Of a DNA stretch of 64,000 nt, positions 44,683-54,447 are shown in pieces; within the stretch, counting starts at the first letter, position 1, and each line of letters opens with the position of its first letter. A program made the position numbers and the translations under genes. The stretch spans positions 1 through 64,000 of the forward strand of contig CAVSPC010000018.1 of assembly GCA_963729795.1 (NCBI GenBank), read 5' to 3'. The notes under the pieces were generated by a model that had not been told where the DNA came from, did no database searches, and saw only the letters and a program-made list of their open reading frames with translations. The DNA comes from CAWBBA01 sp963729795 (GTDB taxonomy: Bacteria; Desulfobacterota; Desulfomonilia; Desulfomonilales; Desulfomonilaceae).

Positions 44683-46126
44683 ATGGGAATCAAGACAGGC
44701 AAGGAGTATCTGGAGAGCCTAAAGAGGCAAAAGCCCGAGGTGTATATAGGAGGAGAAAAGATCCATGACGTCGTCAACAGCAAATATTTCAGAATTTCCC
44801 TCGAAGAGATGTGCAAATTTCACGACTGGGCGAGTGATCCCGATAAGGAGAAGGATTTTGCGTGCTGGTCACCCGTGATTAATGACAAGGTGAGCTTCTG
44901 GACACATCTCCGTGAGACACCCGACGACGTCAGGAAGCTCATAGAGGTGATGAAGACCAACAACGCACGCCACTTCTGCTCCATGTGCATGATTACCGGA
45001 CTCAATGTTCTGTGGGCTGTTACCTACGACATCGACCAGGCTAAAGGCACGAGCTATCACGAACGGCTGAAAGATTTCTTTCGGGAAGCTCCAGACTAAC
45101 GACTTCCGTTATTGCATGGGCGTTATGGATCCGAAAGGAGACCGTTCCCTGTCTCCGAGCCGCCAGGCCGACCCAGACCTGTATCTGCGGGTGGTCGAGA
45201 AGAACAGCGACGGGATTGTCGTAAACGGCGCTAAGATGCACACTTCAAATGCGCCCATAACCCATTACATTTTTACTTGCCCTTCGGGCGTTCTTCAGGA
45301 AGCCGACAAGGATTATGCTGTTTCTTTTGCCGTTCCAGTAGATACCAAGGGGCTCAAATTCATCACAAGACCAGCGCCTGGTCCGCTGGTACCCGGAGAG
45401 CTGGAGAGCCCGGTCAGTTCTCATCTAGGATTCGTGGAGTGCCTGACGGTGTTCGACCACGTCTTCGTTCCCTGGGAGCGGGTCTTCATGTGCGGGGAGT
45501 GGGAATTTACGGAAAACCTTATCAACTACTTCTCCCCCTATGTGCGGATTTGCAAGGGGACTTGCACATCCGCCCGCACGGATATTCTGGCGGGTGCAGC
45601 CGCCCTCATCTCACGTTATAACGGGACGGAACAGGCGAGCCACATCAGGAGCAAAATCACCGACATGATGATTTCTTCTGAAATCGGCTGGGGGTGCGCT
45701 CTTGCGTCGGTGTCGAAGTCCGTCATGCATCCCAGCGGCATTCCCATTCCCGATAACTCTATTGCCAATGCGGGGCTCTATAGCTCGCGCCTTCGGTTCA
45801 TCGAATTCCTCGGCACTCTTCAGGAGATCGCCGGCGGCATTGTGACCACCATGCCGGCTGAGACTGAATACCGGAATGAAGAGTCTCGGGCTTACATGGA
45901 AAAGTATCTGAAGGGAAGGAGCGATATTCCCACCGAAGACCGACTGAAACTACTCTACTTCATCCAGGATCTGACGGCATCACGATTTGCCGGATACCTC
46001 ATGGGCAGTGCCATTTGTGCCGGGGGTACACCAGAAACGAACAGGGTGGAGGTTGCCCGTCACTACAACCTGCTTGAGAAGATCAACAATGTAAAAGCAC
46101 TGTGCAACATCACAGAGCCGGTTTGA
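44683..46126 (+). pseudogene. HpaB/AbfD-family flavoprotein, frameshifted
   Basis: Two frames of one protein of about 480 residues: 44683 to about 45090 and about 45090 to 46126. Near 45090 GAAGCTCCAGACTAAC read with one C fewer gives Glu-Ala-Gln-Thr-Asn-Asp-Phe-Arg-Tyr-Cys, joining DFFREA to MGVMDPKGDRS. The family covers flavin-dependent 4-hydroxyphenylacetate hydroxylase and 4-hydroxybutyryl-CoA dehydratase. For the dehydratase, Cys/Cys/His/Cys hold an Fe-S cluster; here HFCSMCM and RICKGTC keep Cys but the position I expect for His seems to be Val (SPYVRIC). The substrate is uncertain; the synthetase next door suggests an acyl-CoA. Confidence 0.8.
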
Positions 46127-46141
46127 AATGAAGAGGAGGTT

Positions 46142-47755
46142 ATGATGTTTCAAAGAAACGAAATGATCGAACTACTTCAGAAAGAGAGAACCTTGGCCGA
46201 AACGATCACGGTCAGGGCAGAGAGACTGCCCGATCATACAGCTATTGTCTTCAACAACGAAACGATCACGTACCGTCAGTTGAACGACAAAGTCGATTCG
46301 CTGGCAACAGCATTCTTGAAAATGGGAATCGGGCCAAATGATCGCATTGCAGTAATCCTCCCTACGCGACCTGAGTTTCTCTATGTGTGGTATGCCGCCT
46401 CGAAGATTGGCGCCGCTGTTGTGGGTCTGAACGTCCGTTACCGCCAGGATGAGATCATCTACATGGTCAATAATGCCAAGCCTTCCGTCCTAGTGTGCAT
46501 AAATGAGTTTGCGGGGACGAACTACTGCGACTTCCTGACTGCCCTGCGGCCAAAACTACGTACGATTCAGCACTTCATTTTTCTCGGTCAGACCGCATTT
46601 GCTGGCGCAACGGGTTTTCAACAGATGATGGGCGAGAAGGCCGATAGCTCGGCAGTGCATGAAGCAGCCGCCAAAATAGATCCATCTGCGGACAATTTCA
46701 TTATATACACTTCCGGGACTACTGGCCGCCCCAAGGGCGCAGTCCTGACACAGAAGAGTATTCTTGCCATGATGCGTCCATGGGCCAGGAACATGGGCCT
46801 GAATGAGGCAGATAAGATGTTTTGCATTCTGCCCCTCAATCATGTGGGCGGAGGGACCATTCAGGCACTCTCCACACTGGCAAGCGGAGCAACCTTGGTG
46901 ATGATGGACGCGTTCGTTCCCAATCAGGCTCTAGCCCTTATCCAGGATTTGCACTGCCAAGCATTCGGAGCTGTGCCCACCATCTATGCCATTTTCTTTT
47001 CTCTCCCCGACTTCAAGAAAGAGATGCTCTCGTCCCTGAAAGCGGCCATCTATGGCGGCGCAGCCGCATCTCCGGAACTCCTCCAGAAGATGAAGGACAA
47101 CATGCCCAATGCTGTCATCATGGCATGCTATGGCGCGACAGAGGTGAGCGGTTTCTGCACTTATACCTCGTCGGATGATCCCGCCGAAAAAATAATGAAA
47201 ACCGTCGGTCGCGCACCAGAGAGCATCGGGCTGAGAGTCGTTGACCCTCACAATAGAACAGAACTCCCGATCGGAGAGATTGGCGAAGTTGCCGTCAAGG
47301 GAGACCTGCTCATCGATCGTTATCTCGATACGCCGGAAGAAACTGCAAAGGCTTTCGATCACGAGGGCTGGTACTACTCCGGGGACATGGGATACCTGGA
47401 CGAACTAGGTTGTCTGACGTTGGTGGGCAGGTACAAGGAGATGTACATCTGCGGTGGGTACAACGTTTACCCAAAAGAGATCGAAGACATCTTGATGGAA
47501 CATCCGGCAGTAGCGATGGCAGCAATAGTCGGCTTTCCCGATGAAATAAAAGGAGAAGTCGGCTGGGGGTTCATTATGAAAAAGCCGGGAAGCGAAGTCG
47601 ACGAGAAAGACCTCAAGGAATATTGTAAATCCAGAATGGCCGACTATAAAGTCCCGGTCAAGATTGTCGTCAAGGACACCCTTCCCATGACGGCTTTGGG
47701 CAAATTGGACAAAATGAGTCTAAGAGATTTGATGACCAAAGAAATTGGTGGCTGA
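46142..47755 (+). CDS. Class I AMP-dependent acyl-CoA synthetase
   Basis: 537 residues. AMP-binding motif YTSGTTGRPKGAVLT (about 193-207), YGATEVSGFCTY (A5), WYYSGDMGYLDELG (A7), GRYKEMYICGGYNVYPKEIE (A8) and catalytic Lys in MTALGKLDK (A10). It activates a carboxylic acid to its CoA thioester; the substrate cannot be told from the sequence. It starts 15 bases after the HpaB/AbfD-family gene with GAGGAGG upstream, so both probably serve one degradation route controlled by the PadR regulator. Confidence 0.92.
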   Translation: MMFQRNEMIELLQKERTLAETITVRAERLPDHTAIVFNNETITYRQLNDKVDSLATAFLKMGIGPNDRIAVILPTRPEFLYVWYAASKIGAAVVGLNVRYRQDEIIYMVNNAKPSVLVCINEFAGTNYCDFLTALRPKLRTIQHFIFLGQTAFAGATGFQQMMGEKADSSAVHEAAAKIDPSADNFIIYTSGTTGRPKGAVLTQKSILAMMRPWARNMGLNEADKMFCILPLNHVGGGTIQALSTLASGATLVMMDAFVPNQALALIQDLHCQAFGAVPTIYAIFFSLPDFKKEMLSSLKAAIYGGAAASPELLQKMKDNMPNAVIMACYGATEVSGFCTYTSSDDPAEKIMKTVGRAPESIGLRVVDPHNRTELPIGEIGEVAVKGDLLIDRYLDTPEETAKAFDHEGWYYSGDMGYLDELGCLTLVGRYKEMYICGGYNVYPKEIEDILMEHPAVAMAAIVGFPDEIKGEVGWGFIMKKPGSEVDEKDLKEYCKSRMADYKVPVKIVVKDTLPMTALGKLDKMSLRDLMTKEIGG

Positions 47756-48625
47756 AAGACTTTTTCGGACCGTCGAAATGGGTGGATTGACCCAGTGCCA
47801 TAGGCTATGTTGTTGACCTGGGGAGACATAGAAGGACTCTACAAAGCGGGCGGCGGCTTTTGGGAGCTACCGCCCGAAGCATGTGCGGGCTTTGGAGCCG
47901 TACAATAAGGATATTCTGACAATATTCTCAGCTTCTGTTTCCGGCGAGGAGATTATAGGAGAGGGGCGGGCCTTTCCTCGGGCGAGACTTCAGGCGTGGG
48001 ATGTGCGAGTCATCGGGTCTGGGGTTATGGATTCGTGTCGGCCCTTTTTGTAGGTTTTTCTGAATAGGTCTCTTTGCGACGGAGGCCGTTAGCACAGTCC
48101 GATGAAACCTGAGTGGATACAGTTAACTTTTAGATCAGCGTTTATATTATTCATCAATTCTTTCTTACCCCTCCTGCAAATCGAGACCGGTGGACAGAAC
48201 AGATCCGGCTGAGCCTGAAGCGATTTCCTTCGGTCATAGCGGTGCGAATATCGGAATCATAATCGGCAGGTAAATCGGGGCGGAGAGGGAAATTGGGCAT
48301 GAGATGCTGAGCATCGTTGCAAGTTTTTAATGAAACAGTTTCGGGCATGCCCTCAAAAAAGGATGGGCTTAGCGGGTGATCAGATTATACAAGTAGTCTT
48401 TCTACACTGATCATCCGAGTTACCAGTGCGCATTGCCCCCATAGTCATCGACGTTTTTAGAGGAGCCTACGGTTGCGGTTAAAGGGTATCGGATCTCACA
48501 TTGAGAATATGGCCGAAATGATGCGGACTCACTGGCAACGAAGTTGATGAGATTTAGAAAGGTTTGGAGCTAAGGTATCCCCGTTCGAAATGATAAGTAA
48601 TGATTTCATCCGCAATAATGACCTA
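47756..48625. other. Gene-free interval after the synthetase
   Basis: No supported gene. CGGGCGG (47847-47853) and CCGCCCG (47870-47876) form a GC stem 90 bases past the synthetase stop, a weak terminator candidate without a T-run. Frames here lack ribosome sites and look random. Confidence 0.35.
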
Positions 48626-49567
48626 TTAATCGTTACCTTTTTCTCTGCTTAGCTCGAATAGACGTTCAGCAAAATAGACTATCCGGTCTCTGAGTGCCAA
48701 GTTCTCCCGCCAGGCTTTTGGAATTCCTTCTTCCCCGTAGAAAGCTCCCGCAATCTGGCCGTAAACTGCGCCAGTGGTGTCCGCATCTTCACCGAGGTTC
48801 ACAGCAAGCAGACATCCTTCTCTGAAAGAATTCGTCTTATAGAAAGCCCACAGAGCTGCTTCGAGAGACTTAACCACATACCCGCTTCCCTTGATTTTCG
48901 GCGGTTCGAGCACCTTGAACGAACCCCCCGCTATTTTGTCAATTTCTGGAGTCAGAGGCTTTTGAGACCAATATCCAGGGACGGGACTGAATCCCTCTGA
49001 CAGCAACTCGTCTTTGGAAACTCCGGACACTGCACCCACAATGAGACCGCCCATGTACCGGCAGGCATCAACGCAAGTCACTGCCCCGTGGGTAGTCCGT
49101 GAACTCTCTCCAGATTTTTCTACTGCGAGTTTCGGGCTCCCGGCATAGAAAAGAGGAACCGGAGCCAGCCTCATGATGGAACCATTACCGGCGGAGCGAT
49201 GATCGGTCGAACCGCAGTAAGACTCTTGCGTCTTCCCAAATTCGAGTAGGGCTTGCCTCACGGTGTTTCCTATATCGAAGCAAGTACCAGTCGAACTGAG
49301 ATGACCCTGCCGGTACCAGCGTGTGTAGCGTTCCAACTGATCAACAGGATCAAAGCCCTTTTCAATTAGGCTTTCGGCAAGACACAAAGCCATTGACGTA
49401 TCGTCAGTCCATTCTCCAGGTTTGAGTCCGAACGGGCCTCCTCCAACCATCTCGGTGATGGGTTCGAATGTTCCAGGCTGTCTGAATTCCAGAGTGGTAC
49501 CCACAGCATCTCCGACTGCAAGGCCGAGGAGACAGCCCCTGTACCGGCTCAGTGCTCCAGGTTTCAT
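48626..49567 (-). CDS. ADP-ribosylglycohydrolase (DraG-type)
   Basis: 313 residues. The family metal-site motifs are all visible: GLAVGDAVGTTLEF (about 15-28), WTDDTSMAL (about 53-61), NGSIMR (about 128-133) and GEDADTTGA (about 263-271). Such enzymes remove ADP-ribose from arginine or other acceptors using two metal ions. Its start overlaps the stop of the receiver protein gene (ATGA, 49564-49567), so the two are translationally coupled. No matching ADP-ribosyltransferase is in the window, so the target is unknown. Confidence 0.92.
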   Translation of the reverse strand: MKPGALSRYRGCLLGLAVGDAVGTTLEFRQPGTFEPITEMVGGGPFGLKPGEWTDDTSMALCLAESLIEKGFDPVDQLERYTRWYRQGHLSSTGTCFDIGNTVRQALLEFGKTQESYCGSTDHRSAGNGSIMRLAPVPLFYAGSPKLAVEKSGESSRTTHGAVTCVDACRYMGGLIVGAVSGVSKDELLSEGFSPVPGYWSQKPLTPEIDKIAGGSFKVLEPPKIKGSGYVVKSLEAALWAFYKTNSFREGCLLAVNLGEDADTTGAVYGQIAGAFYGEEGIPKAWRENLALRDRIVYFAERLFELSREKGND

Positions 49568-49941
49568 CTCGGATTCCCCCGATGCTCATTAAAAACTGTT
49601 TCGATGAGAGTGCAAAGCCCTTTTTCACAAAAGGGCTTGCTCACACAAGGGTCCAGTTCCTTTGATGCCGAACGTGACTCTTTACAACTCGCGCTCAGGT
49701 AAATCACTGGAATTTCCAATTCCCTTCTGATGAATCGAGCAGTAGTCACAATGGGTTGGTTCGTGTGCCCGTTCAGATCCATGAGAATCAGATCCGGTCT
49801 TTTGTCCCGACAAATTTCAACTGCCTTCTCTACGCTGGAAACCGTTGCTATTATTTTGTAGCCCCTTTGATCCAATGTCATTGCAAGATCCTCGGCTATT
49901 ATAAGCTCCTGCGCTACGATAAGGATGTTCTTTTTGCTCAT
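49564..49941 (-). CDS. Stand-alone receiver protein with altered acidic pocket
   Basis: 125 residues, one CheY-like domain: ILIVAQELIIAEDLAMTL, phospho-acceptor Asp in LILMDLNG, Ser in IYLSAS, Lys in VSKPF. The usual acidic pair after the first strand (such as VEDE) reads VAQE, so magnesium binding and phosphorylation may be changed. No output domain. GGGAGGGAAGTGGAC precedes the ATG at 49941. Coupled to the ADP-ribosylglycohydrolase, which may be its partner. Confidence 0.82.
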   Translation of the reverse strand: MSKKNILIVAQELIIAEDLAMTLDQRGYKIIATVSSVEKAVEICRDKRPDLILMDLNGHTNQPIVTTARFIRRELEIPVIYLSASCKESRSASKELDPCVSKPFCEKGLCTLIETVFNEHRGNPR

Positions 49942-50200
49942 TGTCCACTTCCCTCCCCGACAACATTCAAATCCGCCCCAGAGATAGAATCCTGCTGTTA
50001 ACAAACCTTACGGAGACTCATCTCCCACCTAAGCGTAGCACCCACGTTTGCCGAATAAGGACAAAGGAGATTCTTCTTTTCTAAACAGAGGTTTCCTTTC
50101 ACGCGGTCCAAGTGGTTTTATTCTTTACAAATGTACATAAAAGCGCGATGAAATTGGCTCCTACCCTATACCAATAATGCTTCCCACAGAGGAGCTTGCA

Positions 50201-51223
50201 ATGAGAGGGACCCAGCTTGCCCGGCAGTGGAAGATCATCAGGTTAATCGAATCACGTAAGAGGGGAATCTCAGGAACGGAATTGGCAAATGAACTTGAGG
50301 TGCCTCTGAGGACTGTTTACCGGGATCTTGACGCCATTCAGGAAGCCGGATTTCCCATCTATACTGACCGGGAGGGGAAGAATTCTTACTGGAAGATTCT
50401 TGAGACCTTCAAGAATGACTTCCCGGTTCCTCTGACGATGACCGAGCTTATGGCCCTCCACATGAGCGGAGATCTGCTCAGCATTTTTCAGGGGACAATC
50501 TTTCACGAAAGCATTGAGTCTCTTTTTCAAAAGGTTAAATCCGCTCTTGCGCCGGAGGTCCTCCAATATTTGGAGAACATTTCCGGGAAGCTCAAAATCT
50601 GTCTCGGGCCGGCCAAAAGACTGCCCGGCATGAAAGGAGCCATCAAGGCACTCAGCGAGGCCACGGCCAGGAAAAGAAGAGTTGAAATCCTGTACTGTGC
50701 TGTCTCAACCGGCCAGGAGACCAAAAGAAAGGTCGATCCCTATCAGCTTTGGGTGATGAACGGCGGCTTTTACCTAATCGGTTTTTGTCATGTCAGACAT
50801 GCAATCCGAACCTTTGCCATGGACCGGATCAAGGGCTTCTCGGTTCTGAACGAAACTTTCCATTTCCCCAAGAATTTCAACTTAGAAGAATATCTCCAGA
50901 CCGCGTTTCACGTGATGAGGGGAGAGCCTCAAAAGATCAAAGTGCGGTTCTCTCCGGAAGTTTCCCACATCGTTCGTGAGCGAATATGGCACCCGACGCA
51001 GGAGATCAGAGAAATGAGCGGCGGCGAGCTTGAGATCTCACTCGAAGTCCCCATCAACTATGAAATCATATCCTGGATTCTCGGGTTTGGCTCCGCGGCC
51101 GAGGTTCTCCAGCCGGGCTCCTTGCGAACTCGAATAAGGGACGAGTTGCGTAAGGCCGAAGCAAACTACGAAGAGTCCGTACCTGTTCGCGAAGCTTTCA
51201 CAAAAAAACTTTCGAGCTTTTGA
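50201..51223 (+). CDS. HTH-WYL-type transcriptional regulator
   Basis: 340 residues. N-terminal HTH (LARQWKIIRLIESRKRGISG, VPLRTVYRDLDAIQEAGFPI) as in DeoR/YafY regulators, then a WYL-type domain (RVEILYCAV, RKVDPYQLWVMNGGFYLIGF) and a WCX-like C-terminus (SWILGFGSAAEVLQP). WYL proteins bind ligands such as nucleic acids and often control CRISPR-Cas or phage-defence genes. It lies 139 bases upstream of cas3 in the same direction. GAGGAGCTTGCA precedes the ATG at 50201. Confidence 0.88.
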   Translation: MRGTQLARQWKIIRLIESRKRGISGTELANELEVPLRTVYRDLDAIQEAGFPIYTDREGKNSYWKILETFKNDFPVPLTMTELMALHMSGDLLSIFQGTIFHESIESLFQKVKSALAPEVLQYLENISGKLKICLGPAKRLPGMKGAIKALSEATARKRRVEILYCAVSTGQETKRKVDPYQLWVMNGGFYLIGFCHVRHAIRTFAMDRIKGFSVLNETFHFPKNFNLEEYLQTAFHVMRGEPQKIKVRFSPEVSHIVRERIWHPTQEIREMSGGELEISLEVPINYEIISWILGFGSAAEVLQPGSLRTRIRDELRKAEANYEESVPVREAFTKKLSSF

Positions 51224-51229
51224 CCGTAC

Positions 51230-51257
51230 TTGACACATGTCGGGAGCATCATATCGG
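51230..51257 (+). promoter_or_regulatory. Candidate promoter of the cas operon
   Basis: TTGACA (51230-51235, perfect -35) then 16 bases then TATCGG (51252-51257), a poor -10. It lies just after the regulator stop. The weak -10 would suit an activated promoter. Confidence 0.35.
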
Positions 51258-51280
51258 TATCATCGGGGGGGAGTCATCCT

Positions 51281-51394
51281 ATGAAAGCGGTATCACAGTG
51301 TGGAAAATCAGTCTTCACTATTTTGAAGATTTCTCTGGCCAGTGCCCAAATGGAGAACATGAATGCCGAACGTCTACCTAGCTCATTCAGCTAA
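51281..51394 (+). CDS. Possible leader peptide overlapping cas3 start
   Basis: 37 codons, MKAVSQCGKSVFTILKISLA onward, with the strongest ribosome site of the region (GGGGGGGAGTCATCCT). It runs across the cas3 start in another frame and stops 29 bases inside cas3. A translated leader could couple to or limit cas3 translation. Not a known family; may also be noise. Confidence 0.35.
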   Translation: MKAVSQCGKSVFTILKISLASAQMENMNAERLPSSFS

Positions 51395-53684
51395 TCGACT
51401 TAACAGAGTAGACTACTTGCGAGAGCACCTTGCGGACGTAGCGGCCCTTGCCCAAGAGTTTGCTTCAGCCTTCGAAGGGGGAGCCGAAGCGAATCTTGCT
51501 GGGCTGCTTCATGACATTGGAAAGTACGGTAACCTTTTTCAGCGGCGTCTGGAAAATCCACGCGTAGAGAAAGGAATTGACCATTGGTCTGCTGGAGCTT
51601 GGATTGCGCTGATGAAATACCAACAAAAGGGAGTTGCGGCAGCGTTGGCCGTCCAAGGGCACCATATCGGCTTACAGCAGCTTCAGAAAGACGCACTAAG
51701 GACACTGAACCCCGAGGAATTGCAGAACAACCATCCTCTGGGATTGCGGATCTCCGAAGCCGACTGGAAAGAACTGCTGAAAAGGTTTCATGATGATGGC
51801 CTGAAACTGCCTGATCCCAGAGAGATTCGAACCTCGATGTTGGAGAACCAGAGCCAACATGTGGCGGCGATGCTGGACATTCGCATGTCATTTTCGGCGC
51901 TGGTGGACGCTGACTTCTTGGCCACAGAGGCTCATTTTCAACCGTCAGTCACCGGGGAAAGACGCTTTCGCGAACGTGGGCTTGCTCTAAATGCGCAGAG
52001 GGATTGGAGCATTCTGTCACTGTTTCTGCGCAACCTTGCGGAGAAATCAGATGCGTCCCCTTCAGTGAAAAAGCTCAGGGCAGACTTGTTGGAGGCATGC
52101 ATCGAGGGCGCGTCTCACTCTCCAGGGTTATTTACTCTGACGGCTCCAACCGGAACGGGGAAGACACTGAGCATGCTCGCTTTTGCGCTGAAACACGCGC
52201 TCATACACGACCTCCGCAGAATCGTGGTGGTAATCCCTTACTTGAGCATTATAGACCAGACCGTAAAGGCGTATAGAACTGTCTTCCAACTTGCGGAGGA
52301 TGGCAGCAATACAGAGCATTACATCCTAGAGCACCACAGTCTCGCTGGAACGAAACCTCCTCGGGAAAGCTCTCGAGGCCGAGATGACGATATGGAGGAT
52401 GAGAGTCGTCGTATGCGCCGCTTGCTTGCTGAGAACTGGGATGCGCCCATTGTTGTTACTACCAACGTCCAGTTCTTGGAGTCACTCTTTGCACATCGCT
52501 CTGGCGCTTGTCGCAAGCTGCACCGGTTGGCGAAAAGCGTCATTCTGTTTGATGAGGTTCAAACATTTCCAGTGCAAACAGTAATCCCCACATTGGCAGC
52601 GCTTTCCAGACTCGTCGAAAGATACGGATCAACCGTCGTTCTGTCCACCGCCACCCAGCCCGCTTTCAGTCACCTCGAGTCAGCCGTGAGAAGGTACTGC
52701 CTGGCCGGATGGCAGCCAAAAGAGATCGTTTCGGCTGAACTAGGACTGTTTGAGCGTGCGAAAAGGACCTCTGTCGAATGGTCCGATGAGCCGATATCGT
52801 GGAATAATCTGGCAGAAAGGTTAGCAAAGGAACGCCAGGTGTTATGCATTGTGAATCTTAAGCGACATGCGCTCGTCCTTTATCGGGGCCTGAAAGAGAG
52901 AAGCCTTGAAGGCCTCTTTCATATGTCAACGGACATGTGTCCTGCTCATAGAGCCGAGGTGCTGGAGAAGGTAAATGTGCGTCTCACGGGAGACAAACCC
53001 TGCTATCTCATTTCCACTCAATGTGTGGAAGCAGGCGTGGACATTGATTTCCCCACGGTTTTCAGAGCATTGGGACCGCTTGAGGCCATTGCGCAGGCTG
53101 CAGGACGATGCAATCGAAACGGAAGACTTCAATTGCGCCGCGTGTACGTATTTGTCCCCGAGGACGAAGCATATCCCCAAGATGGCGCTTACCCACGGGC
53201 CGCTGAGCTTACACGAATTATCCTCAATGAATCAGGAAGCCCGGGCCTGGACATACACTCAACCGTTACGTTCGACGAGTATTATTGCAAACTATACGAT
53301 TTGTTGGACATGGAAAGCCAGAACAAACGTCTGAAAGACGCTTTGAACCTGGGTGATTTCACAAAAGTGGCAGAGCTGTATCAGATCATCGAGAATGACA
53401 CAATCAACGTGCTCGTCTCTTATGACAAGGCAAGGTTTGAAGAACTCCGCAATGAGGTCCGGACAACCGGCATCACAAGACAATGGATCGCCACGGCGCG
53501 GCCGTACACTATAGCAATGTTTCGGCGGAGAGCAGATCATCCTCTTTGGCTATATCTCGAAGCGGTTCCACTGAAGGGCGGGAAACCATCTGGAGATTGG
53601 TTCATATATATCGATCCTCGTCATTACACTTCTGAGACGGGTTTAGTAGTCCCGGATGAGTTGGGTGACTGCCAGATAGCCTAA
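51363..53684 (+). CDS. cas3: Type I-C Cas3 nuclease-helicase
   Basis: 773 residues. The N-terminal HD nuclease has LAHSAN, LLHDIGKYG, DHWSAGAW and QGHHIG metal ligands; the SF2 helicase has APTGTGKTLSM (motif I), ILFDEVQTFP (DEVQ box), LSTATQPAF (motif III) and AAGRCNRNGR (motif VI). Cas3 is recruited by Cascade to unwind and degrade target DNA. The frame is complete. With cas7 broken downstream, Cas3 would have no Cascade to recruit it. Confidence 0.95.
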   Translation: MPNVYLAHSANRLNRVDYLREHLADVAALAQEFASAFEGGAEANLAGLLHDIGKYGNLFQRRLENPRVEKGIDHWSAGAWIALMKYQQKGVAAALAVQGHHIGLQQLQKDALRTLNPEELQNNHPLGLRISEADWKELLKRFHDDGLKLPDPREIRTSMLENQSQHVAAMLDIRMSFSALVDADFLATEAHFQPSVTGERRFRERGLALNAQRDWSILSLFLRNLAEKSDASPSVKKLRADLLEACIEGASHSPGLFTLTAPTGTGKTLSMLAFALKHALIHDLRRIVVVIPYLSIIDQTVKAYRTVFQLAEDGSNTEHYILEHHSLAGTKPPRESSRGRDDDMEDESRRMRRLLAENWDAPIVVTTNVQFLESLFAHRSGACRKLHRLAKSVILFDEVQTFPVQTVIPTLAALSRLVERYGSTVVLSTATQPAFSHLESAVRRYCLAGWQPKEIVSAELGLFERAKRTSVEWSDEPISWNNLAERLAKERQVLCIVNLKRHALVLYRGLKERSLEGLFHMSTDMCPAHRAEVLEKVNVRLTGDKPCYLISTQCVEAGVDIDFPTVFRALGPLEAIAQAAGRCNRNGRLQLRRVYVFVPEDEAYPQDGAYPRAAELTRIILNESGSPGLDIHSTVTFDEYYCKLYDLLDMESQNKRLKDALNLGDFTKVAELYQIIENDTINVLVSYDKARFEELRNEVRTTGITRQWIATARPYTIAMFRRRADHPLWLYLEAVPLKGGKPSGDWFIYIDPRHYTSETGLVVPDELGDCQIA

Positions 53685-53707
53685 ATCTGTCCCTCAAAGG
53701 AGGTCAC

Positions 53708-54445
53708 ATGTTTCCGAACGATCAGATTCTTGAGGTATGGGGCGAGTTCGCCTGTTTTTCAAGACCTGAATTCAAGGTGGAGCGTTTTAGCTACCCTATC
53801 ATTACTCCGTCGGCTGCCCGCGGGATATTCGACGCAATCTACTGTAAGCCTAACAAAGACCCCGCAAGAGCCGAGTTTCGATGGCAGGTGACCAAGATCG
53901 AAATACTGAATCCCCCAAAATACCTCGCGCTGCGCAGGAATGAGGTCAAAGAAAAAGCCTCCGTCAAGCCAGGATGGATTACGGGAAAGGAGATTCCCAA
54001 ACCCCTTTTCGCCGATGCCACCGAAGACAGTGTAGGTGGCAATGACAAGAAAGGGCGAACGCAGCGGCAGACGATGGCGTTGAAGGACGTACGCTATCGT
54101 TTACATGCGCAGATCCGCCCATGGAAGGGATTCGAAAGCCGCCTCCCAGCGCTTGAAGCACAATTCAGAAGACGCGCGGGAAACGGGAAGTGCATTTACC
54201 AGCCATATTTTGGTTGTCGCGAATTTCCCGCGTATTTCGAGTTAGTAGAATTCCCACCCAGCGCTCCGAAACCGGCTTCGTTTGACATCGAAATCGGATT
54301 CATGCTCTACGACGTTTTCGATTTGTCGCGACCCGGCACGAGTGACGATCAGCCCAGCATAAGTCTTTTCCGATGCACGGTGCGGCAAGGAATCGTCGAA
54401 ATTCCCGATTATGAGACTGATGAGGTACTCAAAACGAGGGGGTAA
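53708..54445 (+). CDS. cas5: Cas5c crRNA-processing subunit
   Basis: 245 residues. VWGEFACFSRPEFKVERFSY followed by TPSAARGIFDAIYC is the Cas5c N-terminal signature. In type I-C this protein cuts the pre-crRNA itself, since no cas6 is present, and binds the 5' handle. AAAGGAGGTCAC precedes the ATG. Intact. It could in principle still process the array transcript without cas7. Confidence 0.94.
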   Translation: MFPNDQILEVWGEFACFSRPEFKVERFSYPIITPSAARGIFDAIYCKPNKDPARAEFRWQVTKIEILNPPKYLALRRNEVKEKASVKPGWITGKEIPKPLFADATEDSVGGNDKKGRTQRQTMALKDVRYRLHAQIRPWKGFESRLPALEAQFRRRAGNGKCIYQPYFGCREFPAYFELVEFPPSAPKPASFDIEIGFMLYDVFDLSRPGTSDDQPSISLFRCTVRQGIVEIPDYETDEVLKTRG

Positions 54446-54447
54446 TC

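Noticed and set aside
969..46126. CCWGG methylation context as the cause of all four frameshifts
   Set aside because: Only the site near 15770 lies in CCTGG; the other three do not, so this cannot be the common cause.
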